Assembly: GCA_037957365.1 (NCBI GenBank)
Contig: JARHVA010000006.1
Coordinates: 9,920,501 to 9,984,500, forward strand
Direction: 5' to 3'
DNA length: 64,000 nucleotides
From: Torreya grandis
Lineage: Eukaryota > Streptophyta > Pinopsida > Cupressales > Taxaceae
Shown: in pieces, positions 35,510-48,886 of the stretch
How the letters are laid out: each line of letters begins with the position of its first letter
Position numbering within the stretch: the stretch's first letter is position 1
Notes under the pieces: model-generated
Told to the model about the DNA's origin: nothing
Databases searched by the model: none
Seen by the model: only the letters and a program-made list of their open reading frames with translations
Translations under genes and position numbers: made by a program

Positions 35510-36081
35510 TTTTCTTTTCCACCTTGGTCATGGGGTAACAAAATGACCCCCTTCTGTTCATTGGATGGCAATCCTTGGTGTTGAGAGATACTATCATTTA
35601 CAAAAGCTAAACAAAGTTTAGAAATAGATAAATGGGAAAATTGAGAAAAACAAAACTTAGATGGAAGTATACAAATAGTAGGAGATCCACATAGGATATG
35701 TTTTTTATAGCCTATTTCTCACAAAACTTTACATGCAGTACCTACATTAGGAAATGTCTCAAGGAGACATGTTAAAATACGTCTCAAAGAATTAGAGTGA
35801 GATTAAAGAAAAATATTGTAGGTTTGGGCAACATAGTTTTGTAAGGAAAATTGTGACGCAACAAAGGATGCCTAGAAGGAATAGACGATTTAATTTTTAT
35901 GACAGCTCATATTAAGTTTTTGAATTTTGAAACTTTTGTGTATTTATCAGGCACACCAATGCCCATGTGCCCTTGTACCTTGGTTTTGAAAATGACATCC
36001 ATGTACCCTTCCACGGGCCCATACTTATTATACCTGCATATCCTGGTGACGATGCTTACAAGGATAATCCATACTAAATAG
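35510..36081. other. Presumed CRY-DASH intron
   Basis: No exon for the FAD-binding domain was found. Plain AT-rich sequence between the right intron repeat and the E5 LTR. Confidence 0.45.
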
Positions 36082-38338
36082 AATGGGGTTCAAAAACCCT
36101 CCCAATTTAATTTAAACACTAAATCTAAATACGGTACGGGTTACCTAATACCTATATAAGGCTCAGAAATATTTACAAACATAAGAAAAACATTTTCTAA
36201 GTTGTGAATCCTGAAGATAAAAGAAAATAAAACATTTAAAATAAATGAATTTTTTGTTTTTCAAAATCCTTTTTGGAGACAAAAAATGATCACGAATTTT
36301 CTCACTCAATGGAGCATACAGTTCCCTGCACAGTTATCTGTCTAGAACAAAACTGATTACAGTCCAGGTTAGCAATATAATAGGGAAAAGCTTAAATGAT
36401 AAAATTGGACTACTCAATTTACTGTTTCTGAATAACATAAGTTCAGACAAAAATTTGAATTAAATAACCCAAAGGAAGTATTTAAATGGCTCATACAGTA
36501 ACAATTATTCAGATGTATAGACAGTAGTCATAACCTCAGGATTATTGTGTGAAATGAAATATACAATATAATATTAAAATAGCAAAAGCTCAAATCAACA
36601 ATACACCATAATATCACATCACCACATAATTTGCAGAGAAATAAGCTCCTTGTATTAAAATCTGTGTTTTCTTTGGCACCTCCTTACAAGATTTTTTTTC
36701 CAAGTCCGTACATCTAATGAGAAAATATTACAGGCTTTTATAGGAGAGGGTCCCAGCCCTCATTTCAAAGAATATGAAATGGATATTCTGGGTGACCCTT
36801 CATATTCCTTGGAAAGACAAAACTACATTCTTACTTTAAAACCAAAGCACCCTGTAGGCACTTGAGGTTTGCTGAGATAGGAATGCAGAGGAAGGTGGAT
36901 CCTGACGAATGCGTGGCACCTGCCCTGGTTTACTACTCTTCTTCATTAGTGCCATGGTCCTGATTTTCCATTCGAAATGCCCTTTACTAGTCATGAAATC
37001 ATGAATAAATGACAGTTTTCCAAAACTTGTGGAGCTCTAATGCATATGGCTTTCCGAACAAGAATTAGCTTCCCAAAGGGGAAATGGATCTGCTAATGAC
37101 ATAGTTCCTTGGGTAATGATTTCCGATTTTCAGGAAACTGATTAATTTAGATTTACTCAAAATGACCCATCCAAAGCATTAATTTTTCTTATCTCCCTCC
37201 TTCACAATGTCCAAGGATTCAAATCAACGAAGCAGATAAAAAAACAAAGAAAATCATGCATGTGAGACATAAATATAAATGTTTCCCAAAATATAACAAA
37301 AGTGGTAGGGAAACAAAATGAGAATGGGACACGTATCGCATCCTTGTTTACTCGGAGTGCAACCAACTACCCCAAAACAATTCCATTCTCATAAGAAGGG
37401 CCAAAAGAAAGGAAGCACAGGATTTTGACAAGTGTCATTTTTTTTTTACTTGTGTCGAAATGAACATAGAAGAAAACAATAAACCACAAAGGGCTGGGGA
37501 CACCGAATGAATGACACCTGTCTGTCATTTGTTACCTTTGAGAGGAGACAAAAGAAAACACAATACAATCCCCTTCTAAAAACTCCCAGGTAGGAAGCAA
37601 CAAGATGGCACTGCGCGTAAAATTTTTATGCGCTCAGAGAATACTAAGGTCAAAAGTTTTAAAACCTTGCAAAGAAACCACCTCGGGGAAATAAAGAATG
37701 AGGTGATGACAAATGTCACAACCTCGTGAACTTTGGGCACACTTGGACTTAAATCACTTTAAAAAAAAAGAACTTGAGGAAAAATGTAGTGGGGGGTCAC
37801 CACTTGGTGCTTCCTTGTCGACTCTGAGAAAATCACACAAATAAAAGGAAAGCCTTAAGAAATGAAGACACCTAGGGTGCAACAAAACGAGAGCGTGCAA
37901 CTTAACATTTCCTTGTTAACTCTAGAAAGAACTACAATGAGCAATAAAAACAAAGCCGTGGAAATAAAGTGGCAAACAAATGACAAATGGTGCTTTCTAA
38001 CTTGGGGAATCAATCAAAACTAAACATATGAACTTTAAACACATGCATATGAACTTTAAACACAGCCATATGAACTTTAAACACGAGACTCAAGAAAGTT
38101 AAAAGAGGAGAGAAGGTCAAAATATTTTAAAGTGGGAATGAAACAACAAAAAATAAATTCAGATCAAAATCTCTTGAAGTTAATAATAAACACAAATCAA
38201 GAGAGGTTTGGAAGGAAAATTTATAAACCAAAAACTTTTATTTTGAGATCATCATTAGCACTAACTTATTCATTTGTTAACAGAATAAAATTAATATGGA
38301 GTGGCCTCGAATTTTCATAATTTGGGTGTGTTGGTGAC
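36082..38338 (-). repeat. 3' LTR of E5 (about 2.26 kb)
   Basis: On the minus strand it would run from TGTTTGTCACCAACACACCC at 38338 to ...TTTTTGAACCCCA at 36082. A TATA box CTATAAAAGCC lies near 36738. The low end matches 63485-63830. A + strand word TGGCGTCTATCAGGGGTA right after 38340 looks like a primer site and would argue for the opposite orientation. I prefer minus because of the TATA box and pol strand. Confidence 0.55.
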
Positions 38339-38364
38339 AAACAATGGCGTCTATCAGGGGTACT

Positions 38365-39129
38365 TGATCTGAATCCTAGGAGACATCTAGGGCACAACAC
38401 TCTAAATGAGAATCTAGATGTGCAGTGTACATGGGCGGAAGCAATATGAAATAATATTCAGATAATCAGAAGAGAGAAGATAATAGAACTGGAACAAAAA
38501 GTTTTATTAATCTGTGTGTTTTGTACATGGCATACTCTCAAGGGAGATGAATGGTTGTCTATCTTCTACTATTTGATTGCTATCTAATGTTGTAGATATG
38601 TATGTATATATTAAAAAATCCGCAAAGGCTTAAAGAACTATTATGGAAGTCAAAACGATTGAGCTTCCATGTGTAACTCTTTGCCTTCCGACGGTTAAGC
38701 TAAATGGTGTCAATTTTTGACAACGAAAATCTGCCCGTAGGATGTTCCCTTGCAACCACGTGGGCGCTGCCCATCGACCTTGCAAGGGGAACCCTTTAAC
38801 TCATATTGGGGCCTCCACCCCATAGGAATGGAGGCAACATGTTGTCGGCATCCAACAGTATCATGTGGTGTGAGTTTACCTTAGCAACGTGGCATGTAGG
38901 TGTCTAAGACCCTAAGGAATCCATTAGTGAATACCACATAAGGTTTGGTGCATCCATGGATGGTGCCATATCCAATTTTCCTAGGCTGCTTTGTGTTATT
39001 GTAGAAGTGTGTGCAATATCTTGTGGATATGGATTAGTGATATTGGAGGTATCGCGAACTTCTAGATGTGTATCTAGAGTACAAAGATCATTGAAATGGT
39101 AGAACCGCTTTTGGAGAATCCTCCTATAT
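38365..39129 (-). repeat. 3' LTR of E2
   Basis: 765 bp, TGATATAGG...CAGATCA on the minus strand, preceded by the purine tract AAGGTGGGGCGAC. A TATATA word lies near 38600. The right edge depends on that purine tract. Confidence 0.6.
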
Positions 39130-40719
39130 CAGTCGCCCCACCTTGAGAAGCAATAGTCCCATTTGCGTTCAGTCTAGGAATAAAGTTTGGAACCTTAGCT
39201 TCTAGCTGAACCTTGGTGAACTGTTTCCCTCAATGAGGGTGTTGACTTGCTTTGACAACATTGTATACCAATATAGAATAGTTTTGAGTACATAGTTTCC
39301 AGAATATGATTTATCTTTATTGGTTGAGGTTGTGCTTCCATAAGAGGTGAAGATCTGAATGCTAAATATGCATAGTTGTATGACACAATCTTCATAGGAG
39401 TTGGCACAACATGATTAGAGCATGGAATCACTTTAGGAATCCAATATCTCCTACTGCCCACTGATACGGTGATATCCCAAGGATTGGCTATGTGTACACC
39501 ATAGTCATTATGCATGTATGAATGCCCAAGGGTTACGTCAAACATCAATTGGTGCTACATCACAAACTAGATCCTCTTTTGAAGGATGGATAGCATATGA
39601 GAAATGATTTTGGAGAGTGATGCGTATACCTTTGGTGTTGCAGGAATTGAACCATCTCAATTTGTAAGGTTGTGGATGAGGTATGGTTGGAAATTTTAGT
39701 CACTCGATGGTTTTTTTAGAGATGATATTCTTCATGCTACTGCCATCGATTAAAAATCCACTAGCTACCCTTGCACCCACATTTGTGAATAACTACACAT
39801 TACGCTTCAACTTCTTGCATTATTGGTGTAGCTTTTGCTATGGCTATTACAATTATGAATCATAGTCAATGATTCCATTGGAGGGATTGAATTTAAAATC
39901 CTTTATTTCTTCCCATGTAAGCAAATTATTTTGAGCATGACATGTTTGGGTGGTTGTTGCTTTTGTGTGTATCACGATTCACACCATTTACTTGTCTTAG
40001 ACTGTAGTGGCTTCTTGTTTGAAGAAGGTGATTTCTTTAGTGTAGAAATGTTATCCACTTTCTCTTCATCTTTGACTCTTCCTCAATGGTTTCTGCACAC
40101 TATAGGCTTCTCCTAACATATTGACCTTAGCCAACTTCAATTTGGAGTAAATGAATGGTAATAGATTGTTGCATTACTTGAGAACTCTATCTTGCTCTAA
40201 CTTGAATGAGCCCATTTTTGCATGCAGGGCATGGAAGTGCATTGGAGTAGGTTTGGATTGATTGGTCATGTCCTTGGTGCAATCGTTGCCATTGAATATA
40301 GCAGTCATTTTAGACATCTTCAAGACAATATTCATCCTTGGAGGCTTCTAAGATTTTTTCTTACATTGGTTCATATTCTTCTTCTATCTAGTCTTTCTCC
40401 CGCAAAGTATGGGATTGCCACCACTTTTGGATGGGTGAAGAGACTTGTAAAAGTGCAATATTTATCTTTTCTTCATCTGAGAATTCATTTATAGAGAAGT
40501 ATGATTTTAACTGATCTAGCTGGTTATCTACTCCATGTGCATTAATTTTACCCTCAAACACATGAACGTCTAAATTCACTTGAAAATTAAGGGGGATTTG
40601 TTCACCAAAAGCTGTACTTGATGAATGAGCCGATGGAATCACCCATTCGAGGACTTAATTGAACTAGTTGAACAAAAATGCCCTTTTCCCTGACAGTGCT
40701 TTTGCAAGTCTGTTGTCGA
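39130..40719 (-). pseudogene. E2 gag (3' part) and aspartic protease
   Basis: From high to low: FQVNLDVHVFEGKINAHGVD (about 40530-40590), the gag motif FSDEEKINIALLQVSSPIQK, then WWQSH. After several stops the protease reads FLIDGSSMKNIISKKTIEWL (about 39700-39760), a D-G-S form of the plant Ty3 protease active site, then VCDVAPIDVCDVTLGHSYMH (about 39510-39560), where relatives read the LLLGRPW flap region. The frame is broken. RT would be expected next; only ~300 bp lie before the LTR. Confidence 0.72.
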
Positions 40720-42445
40720 TGTAATGACCCCTTCTCGAATCTGATCTCATAATGACCGTTGGCCTATTCCTGGAAATCCGTAGGCTATTCGAAAGGTGCA
40801 AATGAGGGTTTTCTATTTTTTAGGATGTCTTTGCTCGAAGTTTTGATGGCGAATTCTTTCTGGGGTTTTCGAGAGCTTCGCGGAGGTATGTCTGTTTCAG
40901 TTTTCTGAGCATTTCCAGGAATTTACTATTTTTAGTAAATTCTATTTTTGGCAGCTAGCAGGATTGTCACAAGGAGTTAACTTTCCTTTTTAAGATTGAT
41001 TCATTCAGTTTTGGGCTTCAGAATTCGGTCTTGGAGGAATAAGTGAATTTCACTTAAAAAAATAATAATAACGTTATATTTTAACGTTGACCTTGGCCTA
41101 GACAAAATAACTTAATGTTGTTTTAAAAGAGGGACTTGAAGGGGGGGCGCCACCATGGCATGGAAAGGGGCGCCACTTTTGGGGATAAGCTTCAAGGGAA
41201 AGCCAATTGAAGCCTATAAAAGAAGGCATTGGCTTATCATTTCTTGATCTTGGTTTTAATGCATTGTTATGCTGCAGCTTTGGCTCTGGAACTGCTTCGG
41301 AGAATGAAGGCCTCCTAGCAAGGGCACCTCTTCATGCTTGCAAGACAGCATCTAGTGGTGAATTAGTCATTGATATTTGTATTTGCTTACGTATTGCTTT
41401 CAGTTAATTCATTGTCAGTTCCTTTGGTATTATTAGAGTTTCAGATATTGTATTCTGTATAAGACAGATCTAGGTTTTCAGTCATAAATCAAAAAATACA
41501 AAAAAACAAGTTCTGGGTATCATCTCATTGTTTTGGTTAGGCCTAGGCGCCCCTTTGCTTAATTTTATTGAATTTTTAGAGTAAGCAGTGAATTTCTAGA
41601 GCAAGTCGCCCTTTTCCAGTTGGGACGCCCCTTTGGGGTTTGCATTGGTTTTCGTGTAACACATGTGGATGCAGATTTCACCCGTTTTTTGATGCTAACT
41701 TGGGCGCCATATTCAGGAAGAGATTTTGCAACAAAAATCAGGAAGATTGATTAAGTTTTGCATGAGTTATGAACATCTGAAGAAATTAATAGGTGGCTGG
41801 TTTTTCTTCTTCCTAAGAGCAAATTCTTTTTATTTTTGTAAGCTGACAGTAGTACTGGCAGCCTTTCTCTATTTGTTCAAAGTTGGTTTCAAAAGTTCAA
41901 TTTCCTTTAAAATATTGTAATAGTTTACAGCGCCGCCTTATGGTAGCTACTTTCCCTATTGGGTTAGCAAGCACATTGTGGGTGTAGAGCATCCGCCCTA
42001 TGGTAGCTACTTTTCCTTCTGGGGTTAGCAAGCACATGCTGGGTGTGGAGTAGTTTCTTTTTCAGTATTTCCATTAAAGCATTGTTATTAAGTTTACTCC
42101 GTCATATGGTAGCCCCTTATTCCTCCTTGGATTGGGTAGCACATACTTGACGTAGAGTTCCTTTGTTAGTAATTTACTCCGTCTTATGGTCGCCCCTATT
42201 CCGCCTTGGATTGGGTAGCACATACTGGACGTAGAGTTCCTTATGTGTAATTACTCCGTCTTATGGTCGCCCCTACTCCGCCTTGGACTGGGTAGCACAT
42301 ACTGGACGTTGAGTTCCATTTCATGCATTATAGTGGCAGAGTTATTTCAGTATATTTGGAATTAACTTCTAATCTTGATGGAATCTACTTGTGATGTTGT
42401 AATCCAATCTCTAAAATAAAAAAAAAATTGGCTCGGAATATTTCA
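40720..42445 (+). repeat. 5' LTR of E3
   Basis: TGTAATGACCCCTTCTC...GGAATATTTCA. The TATA box TATAAAAG is at 41215-41222. The U5/R part (41933-42315) has five imperfect ~60-78 bp units: two with CTATGGTAGCTAC and three with ACTCCGTC-TATGGT. Confidence 0.95.
41215..41222 (+). promoter_or_regulatory. TATA box of E3 5' LTR
   Basis: TATAAAAG about 495 bp into the LTR; repeated in the 3' LTR at 55378-55385. Confidence 0.7.
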
Positions 42446-42446
42446 G

Positions 42447-42459
42447 TGGTATCAGAGCC
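42447..42459 (+). promoter_or_regulatory. Primer-binding site of E3
   Basis: TGGTATCAGAGCC, complementary to the 3' end of initiator methionine tRNA, one base after the LTR. Confidence 0.9.
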
Positions 42460-42491
42460 ACGTATCCTGCCATCCTGTGGACAAACCATCT

Positions 42492-43779
42492 ATGAGTGAC
42501 TGCGAAAAGAGATATATTGCAAGAGAAGATAAGAAAATTGCAAAACAGTTCCAGTGGTATCAGGTTCCCGAAGGTCAGACTGCTTTAGAGTTCTTGAGGG
42601 CTCATTGGGAGTCTTCTCAAGAAACAAATATGGCAAAAGGTGAGAGATCAGTAGGGAGTAACGAGAGGTTTACCAATCCTAGAAATGATAGTGGGAAGGG
42701 TAGAGAAAGATCCCTAAGTCCGGAAAAGAGATTTGAAAAAAAAATGGATGCCTTAATGGGTATGGTATCCCTCATGTTGGGAAAAGTGGGTCAGAACCCA
42801 ACTCTCCAGACCAATTCCGGATATAGAGGAGAGCCTAGTGCCTCTAATCAATTTGATGGAAGTGTTGCTTACCCTGTTTCAAACAACACTTACATTTCGT
42901 CAAGGCCCTTCAAACCCACCTTTTTAGCACCAGTCAATACCCAACCTGACCCTGAAGAGAATTCTTCATTTGTGGAACAATTGAGACGTGGTCATGCGGA
43001 GTATGACTCTCTCCCTGAAGACATCAAAATGGACATGTCCTATAATGAATTTATTGATCATAAGAGAAAGTAAGGGACAAGGGAGAAATTATGATCACAG
43101 AAGAACTCCAGCACAAGGAGACTTGCATCAAGCTATCAACAAGCTAATGCTTTCCCACTTTGATGGAAGTGACAATAGTTCTGCTCGAGCCTGGATTCAG
43201 AAATTAGACAACTATTTGGCCCTTAGGCCAATCACTGAAGAAGATGCGATTAAATTCGCCACGCTACACCTGGATGGGGTAGCGCATGAGTGGTGGTACC
43301 ATGGCCTAGTCACTTTGGGTCATGGATCAATCACTAGCTACGATGAATTCACCAATAGACTCATTGAGAGGTTCGAGAAGGACCCAGAAGTGCATTTTAG
43401 GGAGTTGGCGCAGTTGAAGCAGTATGGCACTGTTGATGGCTACATAGCTGAGTTTCAAAGACTTTCAGTTATGGTCACGGGAATCACTGAGAGAAGATTA
43501 GTGATCTTATTCAGCGAAGGTTTGATGGAGCCACTCAAGGGATGGATCAAAGCTTTTGATCCACCGTCCTTACAAGAAGCAATGAAAAAAGCTAGAAACA
43601 TGGAGTGGGCTGCTCCCAAAACTAAGTTCCATCCTAAACCATCGTTCCACAAGAAGGATAGAGGGAGAAGGTTTCAACAAAAGCCTTTCCAAAAGGAGTT
43701 TAACCAGCAGAAACCTCTTGGCAAAAGATTGGATCCGGAAACTATCAATGAACTCCGAAGAAAGGGGCTATGTTTCTGA
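42492..43779 (+). pseudogene. E3 gag (frame shift and one in-frame UGA)
   Basis: The first ATG gives MSDCEKRYIAREDKK. The frame runs to NEFIDHKRK and a TAA at about 43071; a single-base slip there joins the second frame (SKGQGRNYDHRR). The gag core shows ARAWIQKLDNYLALRP, HLDGVAHEWWYHGLV and FDPPSLQEAMKKARNMEW, all matched by E4. The zinc knuckle reads [17 protein letters not shown], the UGA (43777-43779) replacing the residue E4 has as Tyr. Knuckle spacing C-x2-C-x7-H-x-C is as in E4. From the slip onward the frame is otherwise open into pol. Confidence 0.9.
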
Positions 43780-46700
43780 TGTAAAGATAAATGGTCTCCA
43801 GATCATGTTTGCCCAAAAGGAGTCAAGTTCCACCAGATTGAGTATTATTCCGCTGGTGAGAGTAATTCTGATTTTTCGGACCAGCAATCTGATTCCGAAG
43901 AGAGTGAAGTAGAAAGAGTCCCTGAAGAGCCCGAAAGCGAAAAAGAAAGTGGCGGTACGTTGGCTCAACTTTCAAGCTTCCAAAAGAATGAGTCTTTCAA
44001 AATACGTGGGACGATCAAAGGGCAGCGTATCGTTGCTCTAATTGATACTGGAGCAACCCATAACTTCATTGATGAAGCTGTGGTGGCAAGGAAGGAGTTG
44101 CAAACAGAAGATTTTGAAGGGTTCAAAGTTATGGTGGCGGATGGATTCCACATTTCTTGTACCAAAAGGGTTCCCAACTTGTCAATGCAATTGGGCAATT
44201 ACGAAGTCAAAGATGACTTCTATGTGGTGAATATTGGAGATACGGATGCTGTCCTTGGCATTCAGTGGCTGCGATCTCTTGGAGACATCTCTTTAAATCT
44301 GCAAACCATGGAACTCAAGTTTCAATCCGATGGAAAGAAGGTGGTGTTGAGAGGGATGTCAAATGGTGGCCCTCGAATTGTATCATTCAAAAGGATGGCA
44401 AGATTGATACGACATGACCAAGTGGATTGGGCCGCAGAATTCATGGTTCTTTCGACTAGTCCTGTTGAAACAAAAATAGAGCATCCTCCTGATATTCAAT
44501 CTTTACTCACCAAGAAGAGTAAAGTGTTTGCTGATTTACCTCCTGGACCACCTCCTGATAGAGGATCAGAACACATCATTGAGCTCAAAGAGGGAGCAAA
44601 ACCGGTGATCATAACTCCATACCGGTATCCGAAGAGGCAAAAGGACGAGATCGAGAAGAATATTCAAGAACTCTTGAAGATGGGTTTCATACGCCCAAGC
44701 AAGAGCCCCTTTGCTTCTGCAGTGGTTCTTGTGAAGAAGAAGGATGGTACCATGCGCATGTGTGTGGATTATCGTGCTTTGAATCAAAGCACCATCAAAA
44801 ACAGATATCCCATACCCAGGATAGATGAGCTCATTGATGAGCTACATGGTGCCAAGTTCTTCTCAAAAATTGATCTGAGATCGGGTTACCATCAGATTCG
44901 AATGAGGGGATCGGATGTTGAGAAGACAGCCTTCAGATGCCACTATGGCCATTTTGAATTTTTAGTCATGCCCTTTGGATTGACTAACGCCCCGGCTACC
45001 TTTCAGTCTTGCATGAATCGTATTTTTCAGAATCATTTAAGGAGGTTTGTTTTAGTATTTTTTGATGACATTCTGATTTACAGCAAGACTTGGGGAGATC
45101 ATCTTAAGCATTTGGAGGAAGTGCTTAGTATTATGGAATCTGAGAGTTTGTTTGCAAAAGCTTCCAAATGTGAATTTGGGATGACAGAGTTACTATACCT
45201 TGGCCACATAATCAGTGCTGAGGGAGTGAAGGTGGATCCAGAGAAGATCAAGGCAGTAGTTGATTGGCCACCTCCTGAGAACTTAACTCAGTTGAAAGGT
45301 TTTTTGGGCCTTTGTGGGTTCTATCAGAGATTCGTAAAGTGGTATTCACAGAATGCAGCTCCCCTTACCGATCTCACCAAAAAGGGAGCCTTTGTTTGGT
45401 CAGATAAGGCTCAAGTTGTTTTTGACAAATTCAAGATCATGAGTTCGTGCCCGGTTTTGGCAATACCGGATTTCTCCAAGCCGTTCGAGCTGCAATGTGA
45501 TGCATCAGGTGAAGGAGTGGGGGCTGTCCTGATGCAAGACAAACACCCTATCGTGTTTGAGAGCAGAAAATTACGAGGAGTTGAAAGAACATATTCAATC
45601 TATGACAAAGAAATGCTTGCTATTATGCATGCATTAGCCAAGTTCGGACAATACTTGGTGGGGAATAAGTTCGTGGTTAAGACTGACCACAATAGCCTCA
45701 AGCATTTCATGCATCAAAAGGATCTAAATGAGAGACAACAGAAATGGGTGAGTAAGCTTCAAGCTTACGACTTTGATATTGAATATGTCAAAGGAAAAAA
45801 TAACATAGTGGCCGATGCTCTCTCCAGGAGACCTCATCTTAGCTCATTGAGTGAGCTTACTTCAGATTGGAGAGACATTTTGCTTGCTGATTATGCTAAA
45901 AATCAGTTTGCAACCAGCATTCTTGAGGGTACTTTTCATGATGAAAGGTACAAGGTGGTTGAGGGATTGTTACATTATAAGGGGAGAATCTTTTTGGTTG
46001 CTGATTCTAAGTTGAAGAAGAAAATTCTTTTGACTTTTCATGACATTCCAGTTGCTGGCCACCAAGGTTTTTTCAAAACATATCGACAGATCCGAGAAAG
46101 GTTTTCTTGGAAGGGATTGAAAGAAGAGATACAACGCTACATTCAGGAATGTCCTGTTTGTCAAGCGAATAAAAATGAGCACACTTTACCAGCTGGTTTA
46201 CTACAACCACTCCCTATTCCCAATCAAAAATGGGAAAGTATTTCGATGGACTTCATCATAGGGTTACCAAAAGCCCAAGGGAAAGATTGCATCTATGTAG
46301 TGGTGGATCGGTTAACCAAATTTGCTCACTTCTTCGCCATCACCAGCACTTTTTCTGCAGCCCAAGTTGCAGATCTCTTTTTTCGAGAAGTGTTTAAATT
46401 GCATGGATTGCCAAAGAACATCGTGAGCGATAGGGACAGCAAGTTCCTAAGTAAATTTTGGCAGAAAGTCTTCAGAATGAGTGGCACTGTGCTCACTCCA
46501 AGCACTAGCTACCATCCCCAAACTGATGGACAAACTGAAGTGGTGAACAAGTGGTTGGAAGGCTACTTAAGAAATTATGTGTCAGAACAGCAGAGAACCT
46601 GGGTCAAGTGGCTGCATATTGGTGAGTATTGCTACAATTCTACTTTTCATATGTCAATTAAGATGTCTCCTTTCTTGGCACTTTATGGGTATGAGGCACC

Positions 46701-47328
46701 TAGTTTTGCAGATTTAGTGTTTGGTGACAGCAAAGCACCCCTAGCCAAGGATTTGTTGCAGAATAGTCAGGATATAATGAAATCCTTGAAGGATAATTTG
46801 CAGATTGCACAAAATCAGCAAAAATTGTATGCGGATCAGAAACGTGTTGAGCATTCCTTCGTGGTTGGAGATATGGTATATCTGAGATTACAACCATATA
46901 GACAATCTACTCTCAAGAAGAGTGGAGCTGAGAAGCTTAAACCTCGCTTCTATGGGCCCTTTAGGGTCATCAGAAAAGTTGGCGCTGTAGCTTATGAATT
47001 AGAGCTACCTTCTGATAGCAGAGTGCACAACGTCTTCCATGTGTCTCGCCTCAAGAAGACACCTGGACATAATGTGATTGCTTCATCACAACTACCACCT
47101 TTGGATGAAGAGGGACAGTTGGCACTAATTCCAGAAGAGATACTTGATGTTCGAGAACGTTCTTTGAAGAAAAGAACCATCAAAGAGTACCTGGTTAAGT
47201 GGAAGGACCTACCTATGGAGGATGCAACTTGGGAAAATGATGAGATCTTGCATCATTCTAGTTTACAATTGCTTGAGGACAAGCAATTTTGGGAAGGGTG
47301 GAGTGTAATGACCCCTTCTCGAATCTGA
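43780..47328 (+). CDS. E3 pol: protease, RT, RNase H, integrase, chromodomain
   Basis: Uninterrupted 1182 codons after the gag UGA. Protease [11 protein letters not shown] near 44040; [35 protein letters not shown] and active site [13 protein letters not shown] near 45055-45090; RNase [17 protein letters not shown] and [10 protein letters not shown]; integrase zinc residues in [12 protein letters not shown] and CPVC; catalytic D-D-E in [13 protein letters not shown] and GQTEVVNK; chromodomain-like [17 protein letters not shown] near 47185-47235. All catalytic residues I can check are present. The stop lies 25 nt inside the 3' LTR. This is the best preserved pol in the window and could be translated if the upstream gag lesions were bypassed. 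Confidence 0.95.
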   Translation, partial: CKDKWSPDHVCPKGVKFHQIEYYSAGESNSDFSDQQSDSEESEVERVPEEPESEKESGGTLAQLSSFQKNESFKIRGTIKGQRIVALIDTGATHNFIDEAVVARKELQTEDFEGFKVMVADGFHISCTKRVPNLSMQLGNYEVKDDFYVVNIGDTDAVLGIQWLRSLGDISLNLQTMELKFQSDGKKVVLRGMSNGGPRIVSFKRMARLIRHDQVDWAAEFMVLSTSPVETKIEHPPDIQSLLTKKSKVFADLPPGPPPDRGSEHIIELKEGAKPVIITPYRYPKRQKDEIEKNIQELLKMGFIRPSKSPFASAVVLVKKKDGTMRMCVDYRALNQSTIKNRYPIPRIDELIDELHGAKFFSKIDLRSGYHQIRMRGSDVEKTAFRCHYGHFEFLVMPFGLTNAPATFQSCMNRIFQNHLRRFVLVFFDDILIYSKTWGDHLKHLEEVLSIMESESLFAKASKCEFGMTELLYLGHIISAEGVKVDPEKIKAVVDWPPPENLTQLKGFLGLCGFYQRFVKWYSQNAAPLTDLTKKGAFVWSDKAQVVFDKFKIMSSCPVLAIPDFSKPFELQCDASGEGVGAVLMQDKHPIVFESRKLRGVERTYSIYDKEMLAIMHALAKFGQYLVGNKFVVKTDHNSLKHFMHQKDLNERQQKWVSKLQAYDFDIEYVKGKNNIVADALSRRPHLSSLSELTSDWRDILLADYAKNQFATSILEGTFHDERYKVVEGLLHYKGRIFLVADSKLKKKILLTFHDIPVAGHQGFFKTYRQIRERFSWKGLKEEIQRYIQECPVCQANKNEHTLPAGLLQPLPIPNQKWESISMDFIIGLPKAQGKDCIYVVVDRLTKFAHFFAITSTFSAAQVADLFFREVFKLHGLPKNIVSDRDSKFLSKFWQKVFRMSGTVLTPSTSYHPQTDGQTEVVNKWLEGYLRNYVSEQQRTWVKWLHIGEYCYNSTFHMSIKMSPFLALYGYEAPSFADLVFGDSKAPLAKDLLQNSQDIMKSLKDNLQIAQNQQKLYADQKRVEHSFVVGDMVYLRLQPYRQSTLKKSGAEKLKPRFYGPFRVIRKVGAVAYELELPSDSRVHNVFHVSRLKKTPGHNVIASSQLPPLDEEGQLALIPEEILDVRERSLKKRTIKEYLVKWKDLPMEDATWENDEILHHSSLQLLEDKQFWEGWSVMTPSRI

Positions 47329-47362
47329 TCTCATAATGACCGTTGGCCTATTCCTAGAAATC
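47304..47362 (+). repeat. E3 3' LTR, first part
   Basis: First 59 bp of the 3' LTR, TGTAATGACCCC to CTAGAAATC; AAATC (47358-47362) is the left copy of the E4 target duplication. Confidence 0.95.
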
Positions 47363-48747
47363 TGTCATGTCCCCTTCTCAGTGACATCTCTCGGAGCACA
47401 GGATTAGCCTATCATACGACCCTCGCAGGCTGATCGTTTGGATAGAGGGTCACCTGGGAGCTTGGCACATGCTTCAGTTTGGCAGAGTCTTGATCAGTTG
47501 GCTTTCGTTTGGGCTCGATCGGACACTTTTGGCAGAAGTTACTATTTTTAGCAGTTCTTGGTGGTCAGTGTGGGACTCCTGCTATTTTTGGCAATATGGG
47601 TTGACAACATTCGGAATCACTCCAGTATATGACCGCTTCAAACGGTTCGGTCATCGGGCGAGTAATGAGGGAAATATTAATATTTAATTGTATTAATTAA
47701 ATATTAATATTACGAGATTATTATATTAAGTTATAATTAAAAATTATAACTTAAGTGTTTCTAATGCTGAGGGGCCGCCCATCATCAGGAAGGGGCCAAA
47801 TTTAATATTATATGCTATTATAAAATTGGCCTAAGTTGAAAATATTAAAATATTTAAGAAGTGCGATTTTTAATTAAAAGCCCTATTATGGAGGAAATCG
47901 CACCTCTTGGGTTATATATACTTCTGCATTGGGAGGAGCGCCATCATGTCATTTGGAGAATTGAAAATTGATCAAATTTGTCTGAGCTAGAAGCTTCAGG
48001 GGTTCGAGTTCATTTTCCTTGGAGAACGTGCCATCTCCATTGGAAGCAATTCAGAGGGTGTGAAATAACCCCTGATTTATTGCAGCAGGGGTTTTCTTCA
48101 TTCAGGAGAAGACATTGATTTTCAGAGGATATCATTACAGGTTTTCATCAGGGTTATTCATTCTACAGACAAGGGTTTTTAGGCGCCTATTTTTGGAGGT
48201 TGAGAGAACCAGAAAGGGCAGGCCGTACAGCAGCATTAATTGCTGGGGTTTTTACCCAGCCGTACCTGTACTTGGCCGTACTATCTACAGCAGGCCGTAC
48301 CTCTTTGCCATTGGGAATTACGCCTCATCTTTTGGTCTTGTTCTTCATCATTTGGGGGCGCAGTTGTTTTGGGAGCAAGCAGAGGTCTTCAGATTCAAGA
48401 AAGAATGCTAAACACATGAGGCCGTACCATTTCCAGCTGGGCATTTAATGTTGTACCAGAATAACCAGGTTTTTAAAATATTATTGCTTTTTACCTTTTT
48501 TGCATCTGGTTTTCTTTGTAATCGATTCAGGAAGATTTTATATTAAAAAAAGAAGCTTGGAGTTGCAGTATAATTGTCAATTTACAGAGTTAGATATTTT
48601 CTATAGAATTTATTTATCATTTTATGCAAAATCGCATTTCCTTCAAATACTGGCAAAAATCCAAAAACATCAAAAAAATACAAAACTTCAGAAAAAACCA
48701 TATAAACCGTCAGTTGTCAAATTCAGAGGGGACTTGGAGTTCCTACA
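47363..48747 (+). repeat. 5' LTR of E4
   Basis: TGTCATGTCCCCTTCTCAG...GAGTTCCTACA. The TATA box TATATATA at 47913-47920 is 550 bp in, and at the same offset in the 3' copy (54101). GGCCGTAC occurs several times at 48220-48430. Confidence 0.97.
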
Positions 48748-48886
48748 GTGGTATCAGAGCTAAATCCTGCCATCCTACGGGTTTAGCTATCTTATGCAGC
48801 CAGATTAGATTGGGTCACCCAGGTATTACACACGCAGGCGAGCCCTGATTGACAGGTAACAGAGTTTGAGCAGGCAGCCGGGCAAT

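Noticed and set aside
36082..38364. Plus-strand 5' LTR with primer site TGGCGTCTATCAGGGGTA
   Set aside because: Attractive, but the TATA box and the related pol text are on the minus strand; kept only as an alternative in the feature entry.
41207..41407. Small protein encoded in the E3 LTR
   Set aside because: The same frame occurs in the 3' LTR and partly in the solo LTR, but changes fall at all codon positions; shared LTR descent explains it.
48115..48448. Overlapping open frames in the E4 LTR
   Set aside because: They lie in the LTR just after the TATA region, have no family match, and overlap one another; likely chance.
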